A stretch of 5,431 nucleotides of DNA from Acidocella sp. (lineage in GTDB: Bacteria > Pseudomonadota > Alphaproteobacteria > Acetobacterales > Acetobacteraceae): positions 1 through 5,431 of the forward strand of contig JAQUAC010000174.1 of the NCBI GenBank assembly GCA_028687415.1. Direction: 5' to 3'. This document shows, in pieces, positions 1-5,431 of the stretch (position 1 is its first letter; the number at the start of each line of letters is the position of its first letter). The notes under the pieces were generated by a model. That model was given only the letters and a program-made list of their open reading frames with translations, did no database searches and was not told where the DNA came from. The translations under genes were made by a program, and so were the position numbers.

Positions 1-408
1 GATGCGCTGGCGGAGATGGGGGGTAAGCTGATTCTGCGCGAGTTGGCGGAGCCCAGCGCGCCGGTGGCGCAGAATGAGGCGCTTGCAACCTATGCGCCCA
101 AGCTCTCCCGTGAGGATGCGCGGCTGAATTTTCTTCTCCCGGCAGTGGAGCTGGAACGGCGGATTCGGGCGTTTTACCCCTGGCCCGGCTCGCTGGCGCT
201 GCTCGGCGATATGGTGGTGAAGATTCTGGCCGCCGAAGTGGTGGAGGGCGAGGGTGTGCCCGGCGAGATACTGGACGATAAGTTCACCATCGCCTGCGGC
301 GAGGGGGCGCTGCGACCCACCAGACTGCAACGCGCGGGCAAGGCGGCGATGAGCACGGCAGAGTTTCTGCGCGGGTTGTCTCTCCCTGAGGGGGCGCGGT
401 TTTATTGA
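1..408 (+). CDS. fmt: Methionyl-tRNA formyltransferase, C-terminal part (5' end outside window)
   Basis: Fmt transfers a formyl group from 10-formyltetrahydrofolate to the amino group of methionine on initiator tRNA, in the cytoplasm. The frame is open from base 1 (D-A-L-A-E before the first Met at base 16), so the gene enters from the left edge and about 135 C-terminal residues are visible of a family usually a little over 300. What is seen is the end of the catalytic domain and the C-terminal OB-like tRNA-binding domain. It contains the Fmt signature stretches YAPKLSREDARLNF, IRAFYPWPGS, and near the end LQRAGKAAMSTAEFLRG, each lining up with the equivalent parts of E. coli Fmt. The gene ends in TGA at 406-408. 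truA follows after a 97-base gap; fmt (often with def upstream) next to truA is a familiar alphaproteobacterial arrangement. Identity is very secure. The catalytic N-terminal domain cannot be judged from this window. Confidence 0.96.
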   Translation, partial: DALAEMGGKLILRELAEPSAPVAQNEALATYAPKLSREDARLNFLLPAVELERRIRAFYPWPGSLALLGDMVVKILAAEVVEGEGVPGEILDDKFTIACGEGALRPTRLQRAGKAAMSTAEFLRGLSLPEGARFY

Positions 409-479
409 AAGGCTGTTGTAAAATGCGCTCCGGTGAGTCAGCCGGGGTGTTTTTCGGGAATTGGAAGCGCAGAGATGCG

Positions 480-499
480 GCTCGGGCGGCCGCCGGAGC
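480..499 (+). promoter_or_regulatory. Imperfect palindrome containing the truA ribosome binding site
   Basis: An 18-of-20 symmetric inverted repeat has the perfect 10-base palindrome GGCGGCCGCC (485-494) at its centre, flanked after one mismatch by GCTC and GAGC. The Shine-Dalgarno-like GGAG (495-498) lies in its right arm, 7 bases before the TTG at 506. Folding in mRNA would pair the GGAG, so the repeat could lower truA translation. The symmetry and the GGAG are seen directly; any regulatory effect is inference, and short GC-rich palindromes are common in GC-rich DNA. Confidence 0.4.
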
Positions 500-505
500 G
501 GTATT

Positions 506-1273
506 TTGAGACCGTCCCGGCTTTGGGCCTTAGAGGTAGAGTACGATGGCGCTCCGTTCATGGTGTGGCAGCGGCAGAAGCACGGGCTGGCCATTCAGCA
601 GGTGATGGAGGAAGCCGGCGCAAAGCTGCGCGGCGGGAAGAAGGGCGAGGTTGTGGCCTCGGGCCGGACAGATGCCGGGGTGCATGCGCTGGCGCAGGTG
701 GTGCAGATGGAGCTGCCGGAGCTTCCGCCATTCCGTCTGCGCGAGGCGCTGAATTACCACATGAAGCCGCATCCGGTGGCGGTGTTGCGGGTCTGCCCGG
801 CGCCGGAGGGGTGGAATGCGCGGTTCTCCGCCATTTGGCGTTCTTACCGCTACATCATCTCCAACCGTAACGTGCCGCCCATGCTGGAGGCGAACCGCGT
901 GTGGCATGTGCGCGCGGCGCTGGATGCGGCGGCGATGCACCGGGCGGCGCAGACGTTACTGGGGCATCATGATTTCTCGTCCTTCCGCGCCTCCGCCTGC
1001 CAGGCCAAATCGCCCATGCGCACGCTGGATGAGTGCAATGTGCGGCGGGAGGGGGAGCGGATTATCATCGAGGCACGGGCGCGCAGCTTTTTGCATCATC
1101 AGGTGCGCAATATTGTCGGCAGCCTGAAGATGGTGGGCGAGGGAAGCTGGCCGGAGGCGCGTGTGGCCGAGGTGCTGGAGGCGAAAAACCGCGCCGTGGC
1201 GGGGCCGACCGCGCCTCCGGAAGGGCTGTATTTTACCGCCGTGGCGTATGATCCGCCATTAGATTTGGTGTAG
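506..1273 (+). CDS. truA: tRNA pseudouridine(38-40) synthase TruA
   Basis: TruA converts uridines 38, 39 and 40 in the anticodon arm of many tRNAs to pseudouridine. The product is 255 residues, normal for the family. Visible motifs: N-terminal VEYDGAPF followed by WQRQ; catalytic motif GRTDAGVH, with the nucleophilic aspartate at residue 56; FNARFSA-like NARFSAIWRSYRYII; HHDFSSFRA; and the C-terminal FLHHQVRNIVGSL block. Start choice: the frame is open upstream to a TTG at 461, but homologues begin only a few residues before the EYDG motif. TTG 506 gives MRPSRLWALEVEYDG and has GGAG 7 bases upstream, so it fits best; there is no ATG in frame before the motif. Oddity: the usual glycine of the GWQ motif is valine here (residue 20, codon GTG at 563-565), one base away from glycine. 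It ends in TAG 24 bases before dnaE, suggesting a shared transcript. Identity is very secure; the start is likely but not proven. Confidence 0.94.
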   Translation: MRPSRLWALEVEYDGAPFMVWQRQKHGLAIQQVMEEAGAKLRGGKKGEVVASGRTDAGVHALAQVVQMELPELPPFRLREALNYHMKPHPVAVLRVCPAPEGWNARFSAIWRSYRYIISNRNVPPMLEANRVWHVRAALDAAAMHRAAQTLLGHHDFSSFRASACQAKSPMRTLDECNVRREGERIIIEARARSFLHHQVRNIVGSLKMVGEGSWPEARVAEVLEAKNRAVAGPTAPPEGLYFTAVAYDPPLDLV

Positions 1274-1276
1274 TCT

Positions 1277-1292
1277 CTCCCCATATCGGGAG
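1277..1292 (+). promoter_or_regulatory. dnaE ribosome binding site in a small inverted repeat
   Basis: GGGAG at 1288-1292 lies 5 bases before the dnaE ATG (1298) and is a strong Shine-Dalgarno sequence that fixes the start. It is the exact complement of CTCCC at 1277-1281, with a 6-base loop between them. The resulting 5-bp hairpin could mask the site unless ribosomes finishing truA just upstream open it, which would couple the two genes. The pairing is seen; coupling is inference, and the stem is short. Confidence 0.55.
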
Positions 1293-1297
1293 TCGCC

Positions 1298-4200
1298 ATG
1301 CCACACGTTGATTTCGTGCATCTTCGCGTGCACTCCGCCTTTTCGCTCTCAGAGGGCGCGATCAAGCCCGACAAGATCGCGGCGCTGGCGAAGGATTACG
1401 CCATGCCGGCGGTGGCGATTACCGATACCTCCAACATGTTCGGGGCGCTGGAATTCTCGCAATACTGCACCAATGCCGGGGTGCAGCCGATTATCGGCTG
1501 CCAGATCGGGCTGGCGCGGGCGGGGGTGAGTCTGGCGCCGGATTACGTGGTGCTGCTGGCGCAGAATGCGGCGGGTTATGCGAATCTGCAGCTTCTGACC
1601 TCGTTGAGCTTTCTCGAGGGCGATGGGGTTAAGGCCCAGGTCTCGCGCGAGAAACTGCTGGAGCATGCGCAGGGGCTGTTTCTGCTGACCGGCGGCGTGC
1701 AGGGCCCGGTGGGGCGGCTGCTGGCTGAAGGGCAGATGGGGGAGGCGGAGGATTATCTGCGCGTGCTGGCGGAGGGGTTCGCCGGGCGCATCGCGGTGGA
1801 GTTGCAGCGCCACGGGGAGAAGATTGAGCAGGCGGTTGAGCCTGGGTTTTTGACGCTGGCGGAAAAGCTGGCGCTGCCGATTGTGGCGACGAATGAGTGC
1901 TTCTTCGCCAAGCGCGACATGTATGAGGCGCATGATGCGCTACTGTGCATCGCGGAAGGGCGGGTGCTGGCCGAGAAGGACAGGCGGCGGGTGTCGCCGG
2001 AGCACTGGTTCAAGCCCGCGCCGGTGATGCGCGAATTGTTCAAGGATCTGCCGGAAGCCTGCGACAACACGCTGGCGATTGCAAAGAGTTGCGCGGTGAT
2101 GGCGCAGAGCCGCAAGCCTCTGCTGCCGACCTGCCCGAAGGTGCGGGAAGGGGCGACGGAGGCCGACACGGTGCGCGCGATGGCGGAAGAGGGCCTGCGC
2201 GCGCGGCTGGCTTTTGAGGGCATTAGCGGTGAGGCGGAGGCGGAGTATTGGAAGCGGCTGGAATTCGAGCTGGGCACCATTATTCAGATGGGGTTTCCCG
2301 GCTACTTCCTGATCGTGGCGGATTTCATTCAATGGGCGAAGGACCACAAGATTCCCGTGGGGCCGGGGCGTGGGTCGGGTGCTGGCTCGCTGGTGGCTTG
2401 GGTGTTGCGGATCACGGACCTCAATCCGCTGCGTTATGGGCTGCTGTTTGAACGGTTCTTGAATCCTGAACGTGTGTCCATGCCTGACTTCGACATCGAT
2501 TTCTGCCAGGAGCGGCGGGATGAGGTGATTGCGTATGTGACGCGCGAATATGGCGCGGAGCGGGTGGCGCAGATCATTACGTTTGGTAAATTGCAGGCGC
2601 GCGCGGCGGTGCGGGATGTGGGGCGCGTGCTGGGGCTGCCTTATGGCCAGGTGAATAAGGTTGCGGAGCTGATCCCCAACAACCCGGCCAAGCCGGTGAC
2701 GCTGAAGGAAGCCATTGAAGGGGAGCTGAAGCTTCGCGATTTGCGCGATTCCGATGAGGGGCTGGCCCGGCTTATGGAAATCGCTATGCAGATTGAGGGG
2801 CTGTATCGCCATGCCTCGACGCATGCGGCGGGCGTGGTGATTGGCGACCGGCCGCTGGTGGAGCTGGTGCCGCTTTATAAAGACCCGCGCTCGGATCTTC
2901 TCGTTACGCAATACTCGATGAAATATGTCGAGCAGGCGGGGCTGGTGAAGTTCGACTTCCTGGGGCTGACGACGCTGACGGTGATCGACCGCGCGCTGGG
3001 GTTCTTGCGCAGGCAGGACATCGAGCTGGATATTTCGAAAATCCCGCTGGATGACAAGAAGACTTACGAGATGATCGCGCGCGGGGATACCGGTGGTGTG
3101 TTCACGTTTGAAACGGCGGGGTACCGCAGCGCGTTGCAGCAGATGCGGCCGGACAGGTTTGAGGATCTGGTGGCGATTCAGGCGCTGAACCGGCCGGGGC
3201 CGATGGCGAATATTCCCGAATATTGCGCGCGCAAGCATGGCGCGGGATGGGAGGCGCCCGATCCGGCGATTCATCATATTCTGGCTGAGACTTACGGCAT
3301 CATCGTGTACCAGGAACAGGTGATGCAGATTGCGCAGGTGATGGCGGGGTACACGCTGGCGGGGGCGGATTTGCTGCGCCGCGCGATGGGTAAGAAGATT
3401 CGTGCTGAGATGGATGCGCAGCGCAAGATTTTTTGCGAGGGGGCGCTGAAGCAGGGGTTCACGGAAGCCAAGGCCAACGAGATTTTTGACTTGATGGCGA
3501 AGTTTGCCGATTATGGCTTCAATAAGTCGCACGCGGCGGCTTATGCGCTGGTTTCGTATCAGACGGCGTATTTGCGCGCCAATCATCCGGTGGCGTTCAT
3601 GGCGGCGTGCATGTCGCTTTCGATCACCAATACCGACAAGCTGGCCATTCTGCGCGCGGATGCGATGCGCTCGGGCATGAAGGTGCTGCCGCCGGATGTG
3701 AATAAATCAGGCGCTGATTTTCAGCCGGAAGCGCTGGAGGATGAGGCGTTCGGGGTGCGGTATGCGCTGGGAGCGGTGAAGCGCGTGGGCATCGCGGCCA
3801 TGGAAGAGTTGGTGAAGGCGCGAGGCAAGAAGCCGTTCAGGGATATTTCTGATTTTGCCGCGCGAATTGACGCCAAGGCGCTGACGCGCGGGCAGATTGA
3901 GATTCTGGCGAAGGCGGGGGCGTTCGATTGCCTGGAGACGAACCGGGCGAGGATGTTTGGCGCGGCGGAAGCGGTGATACGCGGGGCGCAGGCGCTGGCG
4001 GAGGAGCGGAACTCCGGGCAGATAGGGCTGTTTGGCGGGGCGGAGCCGGAGCCCATTCGGGTGCCGAATATACCTGACTGGCCCGAGACGGAGCGGCTGA
4101 GTTTTGAGGCGGAGGCGATTGGGTTTCATATCTCGGCGCATCCGCTGGATATGTACGCGCAGGCGCTGAAGCGGCTGGATGTGGTGCCGTCGGGCTCCAT

Positions 4201-4351
4201 TCAGCGCAGGGCGGAGGCGGGGGCATCGCGTATTAAGCTGGCGGGCACGCTGGGGGCGAAGAAGGAGCTCATCACCCGCACCGGCAGCCGCATTATGTGG
4301 GCCACGCTCTCGGACGTGCAGGGCAGCTTCGAGGTCACGCTGTTCCCGTAA
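1298..4351 (+). CDS. dnaE: DNA polymerase III alpha subunit, ended early by an in-frame TAA
   Basis: Alpha is the replicative polymerase of the pol III holoenzyme and copies the chromosome with the epsilon proofreader, beta clamp and tau clamp loader. This frame gives 1017 residues; full-length relatives have roughly 1140-1160. Domains in order: PHP domain from residue 8 (HLRVHSAFSLSEG; degenerate metal motif, as in other proteobacterial alphas); palm with GPGRGSGAGSL and PDFDIDF; fingers with YQEQVMQIAQVMAGY and YGFNKSHAAAYALVSYQ; helix-hairpin-helix region near DISDFAARIDAKAL; clamp-binding pentapeptide QIGLF (908-912); OB fold from about residue 979. Asp399, Asp401 and Asp553 (in KFDFLGL) match the E. 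coli catalytic aspartates 401, 403 and 555 with a constant offset of two. The frame stops mid-OB fold at FEVTLFP-TAA, but the rest of alpha continues in the same frame to 4708. The intact core and clamp motif mark DnaE1 rather than the error-prone DnaE2/ImuC type, and no imuA/imuB is adjacent. ATG 1298 has GGGAG 5 bases upstream. Confidence 0.95.
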   Translation: MPHVDFVHLRVHSAFSLSEGAIKPDKIAALAKDYAMPAVAITDTSNMFGALEFSQYCTNAGVQPIIGCQIGLARAGVSLAPDYVVLLAQNAAGYANLQLLTSLSFLEGDGVKAQVSREKLLEHAQGLFLLTGGVQGPVGRLLAEGQMGEAEDYLRVLAEGFAGRIAVELQRHGEKIEQAVEPGFLTLAEKLALPIVATNECFFAKRDMYEAHDALLCIAEGRVLAEKDRRRVSPEHWFKPAPVMRELFKDLPEACDNTLAIAKSCAVMAQSRKPLLPTCPKVREGATEADTVRAMAEEGLRARLAFEGISGEAEAEYWKRLEFELGTIIQMGFPGYFLIVADFIQWAKDHKIPVGPGRGSGAGSLVAWVLRITDLNPLRYGLLFERFLNPERVSMPDFDIDFCQERRDEVIAYVTREYGAERVAQIITFGKLQARAAVRDVGRVLGLPYGQVNKVAELIPNNPAKPVTLKEAIEGELKLRDLRDSDEGLARLMEIAMQIEGLYRHASTHAAGVVIGDRPLVELVPLYKDPRSDLLVTQYSMKYVEQAGLVKFDFLGLTTLTVIDRALGFLRRQDIELDISKIPLDDKKTYEMIARGDTGGVFTFETAGYRSALQQMRPDRFEDLVAIQALNRPGPMANIPEYCARKHGAGWEAPDPAIHHILAETYGIIVYQEQVMQIAQVMAGYTLAGADLLRRAMGKKIRAEMDAQRKIFCEGALKQGFTEAKANEIFDLMAKFADYGFNKSHAAAYALVSYQTAYLRANHPVAFMAACMSLSITNTDKLAILRADAMRSGMKVLPPDVNKSGADFQPEALEDEAFGVRYALGAVKRVGIAAMEELVKARGKKPFRDISDFAARIDAKALTRGQIEILAKAGAFDCLETNRARMFGAAEAVIRGAQALAEERNSGQIGLFGGAEPEPIRVPNIPDWPETERLSFEAEAIGFHISAHPLDMYAQALKRLDVVPSGSIQRRAEAGASRIKLAGTLGAKKELITRTGSRIMWATLSDVQGSFEVTLFP
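4349..4351 (+). other. In-frame TAA interrupting dnaE
   Basis: Codon 1018 of the dnaE frame is TAA, between FEVTLFP and VLNRSREILEDG. In typical alpha subunits this segment runs on without a break and an acidic residue (Glu) commonly sits at about this position, so one G-to-T change in a GAA codon would explain the stop. No frame shift is present. TAA also ends the gene at 4806-5321, which argues against a reassigned code. Confidence 0.85.
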
Positions 4352-4708
4352 GTTCTAAACCGCAGCCGTGAGATTCTGGAAGATGGCGTGGCGCTGCTGG
4401 TAACGGCGGATGTGAAGATGGAGGGAGAATCCCTGCGCATCACGGCCAGTGACGTGACGCTGCTGGACGCCGCCGCGGCGCAGGCGGGGGCGGGGATGCG
4501 CATATGGCTCGACCGCACCGAGGCGCTGCCGCATATCCGGGCGTTGCTGGAGCGCGAGGGGCGCGGCAAGGGGCGCGTGGTGCTGGTGCCCAAGACCGGC
4601 GTGGAGCGCAGCCTGGATGTCACTCTGCCGGGTGGGTTCAATGTCTCGCCGCGTTTGGCTCAGGCGATGAAACTGGTTCCGGGGGTGGAGCTGGTTGAGG
4701 ATGTGTAG
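4352..4708 (+). pseudogene. dnaE: Detached C-terminal segment of DnaE (rest of OB fold and tau-binding-type region)
   Basis: The 118 codons after the premature stop, in the same frame as dnaE, read as the normal end of alpha. VLNRSREILEDGVALLVTADV and LRITASDV complete the OB fold. MRIWLDRTEALPHIRALLEREGRGKGRVVLV and the closing LPGGFNVSPRLAQAMKLVPGVELVEDV form the C-terminal domain, which in E. coli binds tau. It ends in TAG at 4706-4708. With the upstream part, the total of 1136 codons before TAG is normal for an alphaproteobacterial alpha. There are no further stops or indels and the GC-rich third-position pattern persists, so any break is recent, or not real, or translation continues by some route. 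A GTG at 4388 with GGAAG at 4378-4382 could give a separate 106-residue peptide, but that would start after the OB strand has already been cut. Called a pseudogene fragment because it has no convincing start of its own. Confidence 0.8.
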
Positions 4709-4714
4709 GTGCGG

Positions 4715-4732
4715 TTTATGCTCAATTTATGC
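4715..4732. repeat. Tandem 7-base direct repeat TTTATGC
   Basis: TTTATGC occurs at 4715-4721 and again at 4726-4732, 11 bases apart start to start, about one helical turn, in the gap between dnaE and the next gene and upstream of the candidate promoter. Spacing like this can mark a regulator site, but the unit is short, the region is AT-richer than its surroundings, and chance is a fair explanation. Confidence 0.3.
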
Positions 4733-4750
4733 CGTGCGCCGGAAAACCGT

Positions 4751-4780
4751 CTGACAATTTTACGTGGTACTGCCTAGCTT
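4751..4780 (+). promoter_or_regulatory. Candidate sigma-70-type promoter for the gene at 4806
   Basis: CTGACA (4751-4756) matches the TTGACA -35 consensus at five of six bases. After an 18-base spacer, TAGCTT (4775-4780) is a weak -10 (three of six). Transcription would begin around 4787, leaving a short leader with AGGACAGG before the start codon. This is the only stretch in the 97-base gap with such a pair, and the gap is less GC-rich than the genes. The -10 is poor, so this remains a candidate. Confidence 0.4.
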
Positions 4781-4791
4781 GTTCCCGTGAG

Positions 4792-4799
4792 AGGACAGG
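4792..4799 (+). promoter_or_regulatory. Ribosome binding site for the gene at 4806
   Basis: AGGACAGG precedes two possible in-frame starts, TTG at 4800 and ATG at 4806. From ATG 4806 the AGGA is 10 bases and the CAGG 6 bases away, both workable. From TTG 4800 the AGGA is only 4 bases away. This favours ATG 4806. Confidence 0.55.
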
Positions 4800-4805
4800 T
4801 TGCAT

Positions 4806-5321
4806 ATGTTAAGATATCATAACAGACGACCGAAGCGGCCGGAGAAGCCGGTGACCCGGGCGGTGGCGCAGCAGCGCCGGACCGAATTGTTCCAACGGCG
4901 GTTCCGTCTGGCGATCGAGATTTTTTATGTGATGCTCGTGGGGTTTCTGCTCCTGCATTGGGCGGGCGGTGGGTTGAGCGCGGCGGAGCGCGTGGCGCAG
5001 CCCGGCGACATGCTGCGGATTGCCGCCAATGAGGTGCCGCCCGGCGCGAGGGCCAGCGTCGTGCCCGCGAATCTGGTGCTCAGCCCCCAGGGGCGGGCGG
5101 GGCGGACCTGCACGCTGGATGAGCATGTGATGCTGAAACCGGGCGGGACGCTGACGGTGCTGGAGGTGCTGACGAATGATGTGGTGCTCGTTTGGGCAGG
5201 CGGGGCCACGGCGGCGGGGGCGGATGCGTGCCCGAAGGCGGCGCAACTCCTTGTCTCCAATGCAAATTACGAGAAATTATATGCGGTCATGCAGGTGCCG
5301 AAGCCGATGAATCCGCGCTAA
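4806..5321 (+). CDS. Uncharacterised single-pass membrane protein with probable periplasmic domain
   Basis: I do not recognise a family. The 171-residue product has a strongly basic N-terminus (residues 1-34, rich in Arg and Lys), then one hydrophobic segment at about 35-57 (LAIEIFYVMLVGFLLLHWAGG). The positive charge before the segment predicts the N-terminus in the cytoplasm and residues 58-171 in the periplasm. The segment lacks an obvious signal-peptidase site, so an anchor is more likely than a cleaved signal. The outer part is probably beta-rich (VVPANLVLS, GGTLTVLEVLTNDVVLVW) and has exactly two cysteines, Cys102 and Cys142, which could form a disulfide. It ends in Met-Asn-Pro-Arg. ATG 4806 is preferred to TTG 4800 by ribosome-site spacing; the two differ by two residues. 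Its own candidate promoter lies upstream, and a Tat-signal gene starts 60 bases downstream, so an envelope role is plausible but unproven. The codon pattern matches its neighbours, so it looks like a real gene. Confidence 0.8.
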   Translation: MLRYHNRRPKRPEKPVTRAVAQQRRTELFQRRFRLAIEIFYVMLVGFLLLHWAGGGLSAAERVAQPGDMLRIAANEVPPGARASVVPANLVLSPQGRAGRTCTLDEHVMLKPGGTLTVLEVLTNDVVLVWAGGATAAGADACPKAAQLLVSNANYEKLYAVMQVPKPMNPR

Positions 5322-5332
5322 GGCGGTTCGTC

Positions 5333-5359
5333 TTGACGGATATGGCCCGATGATACGAA
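5333..5359 (+). promoter_or_regulatory. Weak candidate promoter before the Tat-signal gene
   Basis: TTGACG (5333-5338) matches the -35 consensus at five of six bases. The best nearby -10 is TACGAA (5354-5359), with a spacer of only 15 bases, which is short. The gene could equally be read from the upstream promoter, since the gap is only 60 bases and no terminator is visible in it. Confidence 0.22.
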
Positions 5360-5371
5360 GTTCCCGCGACT

Positions 5372-5376
5372 AGGAG
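5372..5376 (+). promoter_or_regulatory. Ribosome binding site of the Tat-signal gene
   Basis: AGGAG lies 5 bases before ATG 5382. This is a strong Shine-Dalgarno match and is the main evidence, with the Tat motif, that the short open frame at the window edge is a real gene start. Confidence 0.75.
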
Positions 5377-5381
5377 CTGCC

Positions 5382-5431
5382 ATGCCGCATGTATCTCGCC
5401 GTGCTTTTCTTGCTTCCACCGCGGGGCTGGC
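5382..5431 (+). CDS. Start of a gene for a Tat-exported protein (3' end outside window)
   Basis: Only 16 complete codons are in the window: MPHVSRRAFLASTAGL, then a partial codon. SRRAFLA matches the twin-arginine consensus S-R-R-x-F-L-K except for the last position, and is followed by the small, mildly hydrophobic residues typical of a Tat signal peptide. The product is therefore predicted to be exported folded across the inner membrane by TatABC. The mature protein is not visible, so no function can be assigned; Tat cargo includes cofactor-containing oxidoreductases, amidases and binding proteins. The start is well supported by AGGAG 5 bases upstream. It lies 60 bases after the membrane protein gene on the same strand and may share its transcript. 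Confidence 0.72.
   Translation, partial: MPHVSRRAFLASTAGL

Noticed and set aside
433..870. GTG-started frame overlapping the truA start
   Set aside because: The translation is Gly/Ala/Arg-rich without motifs, while the overlapping frame gives clear TruA sequence through the same bases.
1940..3586. Very long open frame (548 codons) on the minus strand inside dnaE
   Set aside because: It lies wholly within the well-supported dnaE coding region. Its product is low-complexity, rich in Arg, His, Gln and Pro, as expected from the reverse of a GC-rich gene, and matches nothing I know.
4348..4360. GTAAGT followed by CTAAAC resembles a spliceosomal donor and branch site at the dnaE stop
   Set aside because: The two elements are only a few bases apart, no acceptor or intron length fits, the reading frame simply continues, and the gene is bacterial.
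4340..4400. Selenocysteine/pyrrolysine recoding or a reassigned genetic code at the dnaE stop
   Set aside because: The codon is TAA, not TGA or TAG, and TGA, TAG and TAA all serve as normal stops elsewhere in the window.
1298..4708. Intein or split-intein interruption of dnaE
   Set aside because: No inserted sequence exists between the two parts; alpha sequence resumes at the very next codon, and no intein splice-junction motifs are seen.
4712..4749. Rho-independent terminator after dnaE from the CGGTTT/AAACCG pair
   Set aside because: The stem is only 6 bp with a 26-base loop and is not followed by a T run.
4800..4802. TTG 4800 as start of the membrane protein gene
   Set aside because: The AGGA would be only 4 bases away, and an ATG two codons later has better spacing.
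5313..5326. Terminator hairpin at the end of the membrane protein gene (CCGC/GCGG)
   Set aside because: A 4-bp stem overlapping the stop codon, without a proper T tract, is too weak to call.

Overview
This is a high-GC, G-rich coding strand carrying a housekeeping block, with every real gene on the + strand. The protein sequences (Fmt, TruA and DnaE1 of proteobacterial type), the fmt-truA order, and the GC-biased codon use suggest an alphaproteobacterium. An acetic-acid-bacteria or Rhodospirillales-like lineage is possible, but that is a guess from general resemblance.

Layout: (1) 1-408 is the C-terminal part of fmt (methionyl-tRNA formyltransferase), cut by the window edge. (2) 506-1273 is truA (tRNA pseudouridine 38-40 synthase), probably starting at a TTG. 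(3) 1298-4708 is dnaE, the replicative DNA polymerase III alpha subunit, starting 24 bases after truA. Its frame is interrupted by an in-frame TAA at 4349-4351. The 118 codons after this stop still read as the normal end of alpha (rest of the OB fold and the C-terminal, tau-binding-type region), with no frame change. (4) 4709-4805 is a short intergenic region with a candidate promoter and a 7-base direct repeat. (5) 4806-5321 encodes a 171-residue protein of unknown function with one N-terminal membrane segment and a probable periplasmic domain. (6) 5382 to the window end is the start of a gene whose product begins with a twin-arginine (Tat) signal motif.

Fmt and TruA act in translation (initiator tRNA formylation; anticodon-arm pseudouridylation), and DnaE copies the chromosome. 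truA and dnaE are close enough to share a transcript. The last two genes look like a separate envelope-related unit.

I see no mobile element, CRISPR array, RNA gene or new defence-like system. The item most worth attention is the dnaE nonsense codon, because losing the alpha C-terminus should be severe for an essential gene. A sequencing or assembly error, a recent mutation with another dnaE copy elsewhere, stop-codon readthrough, and restart at GTG 4388 are the explanations to separate.
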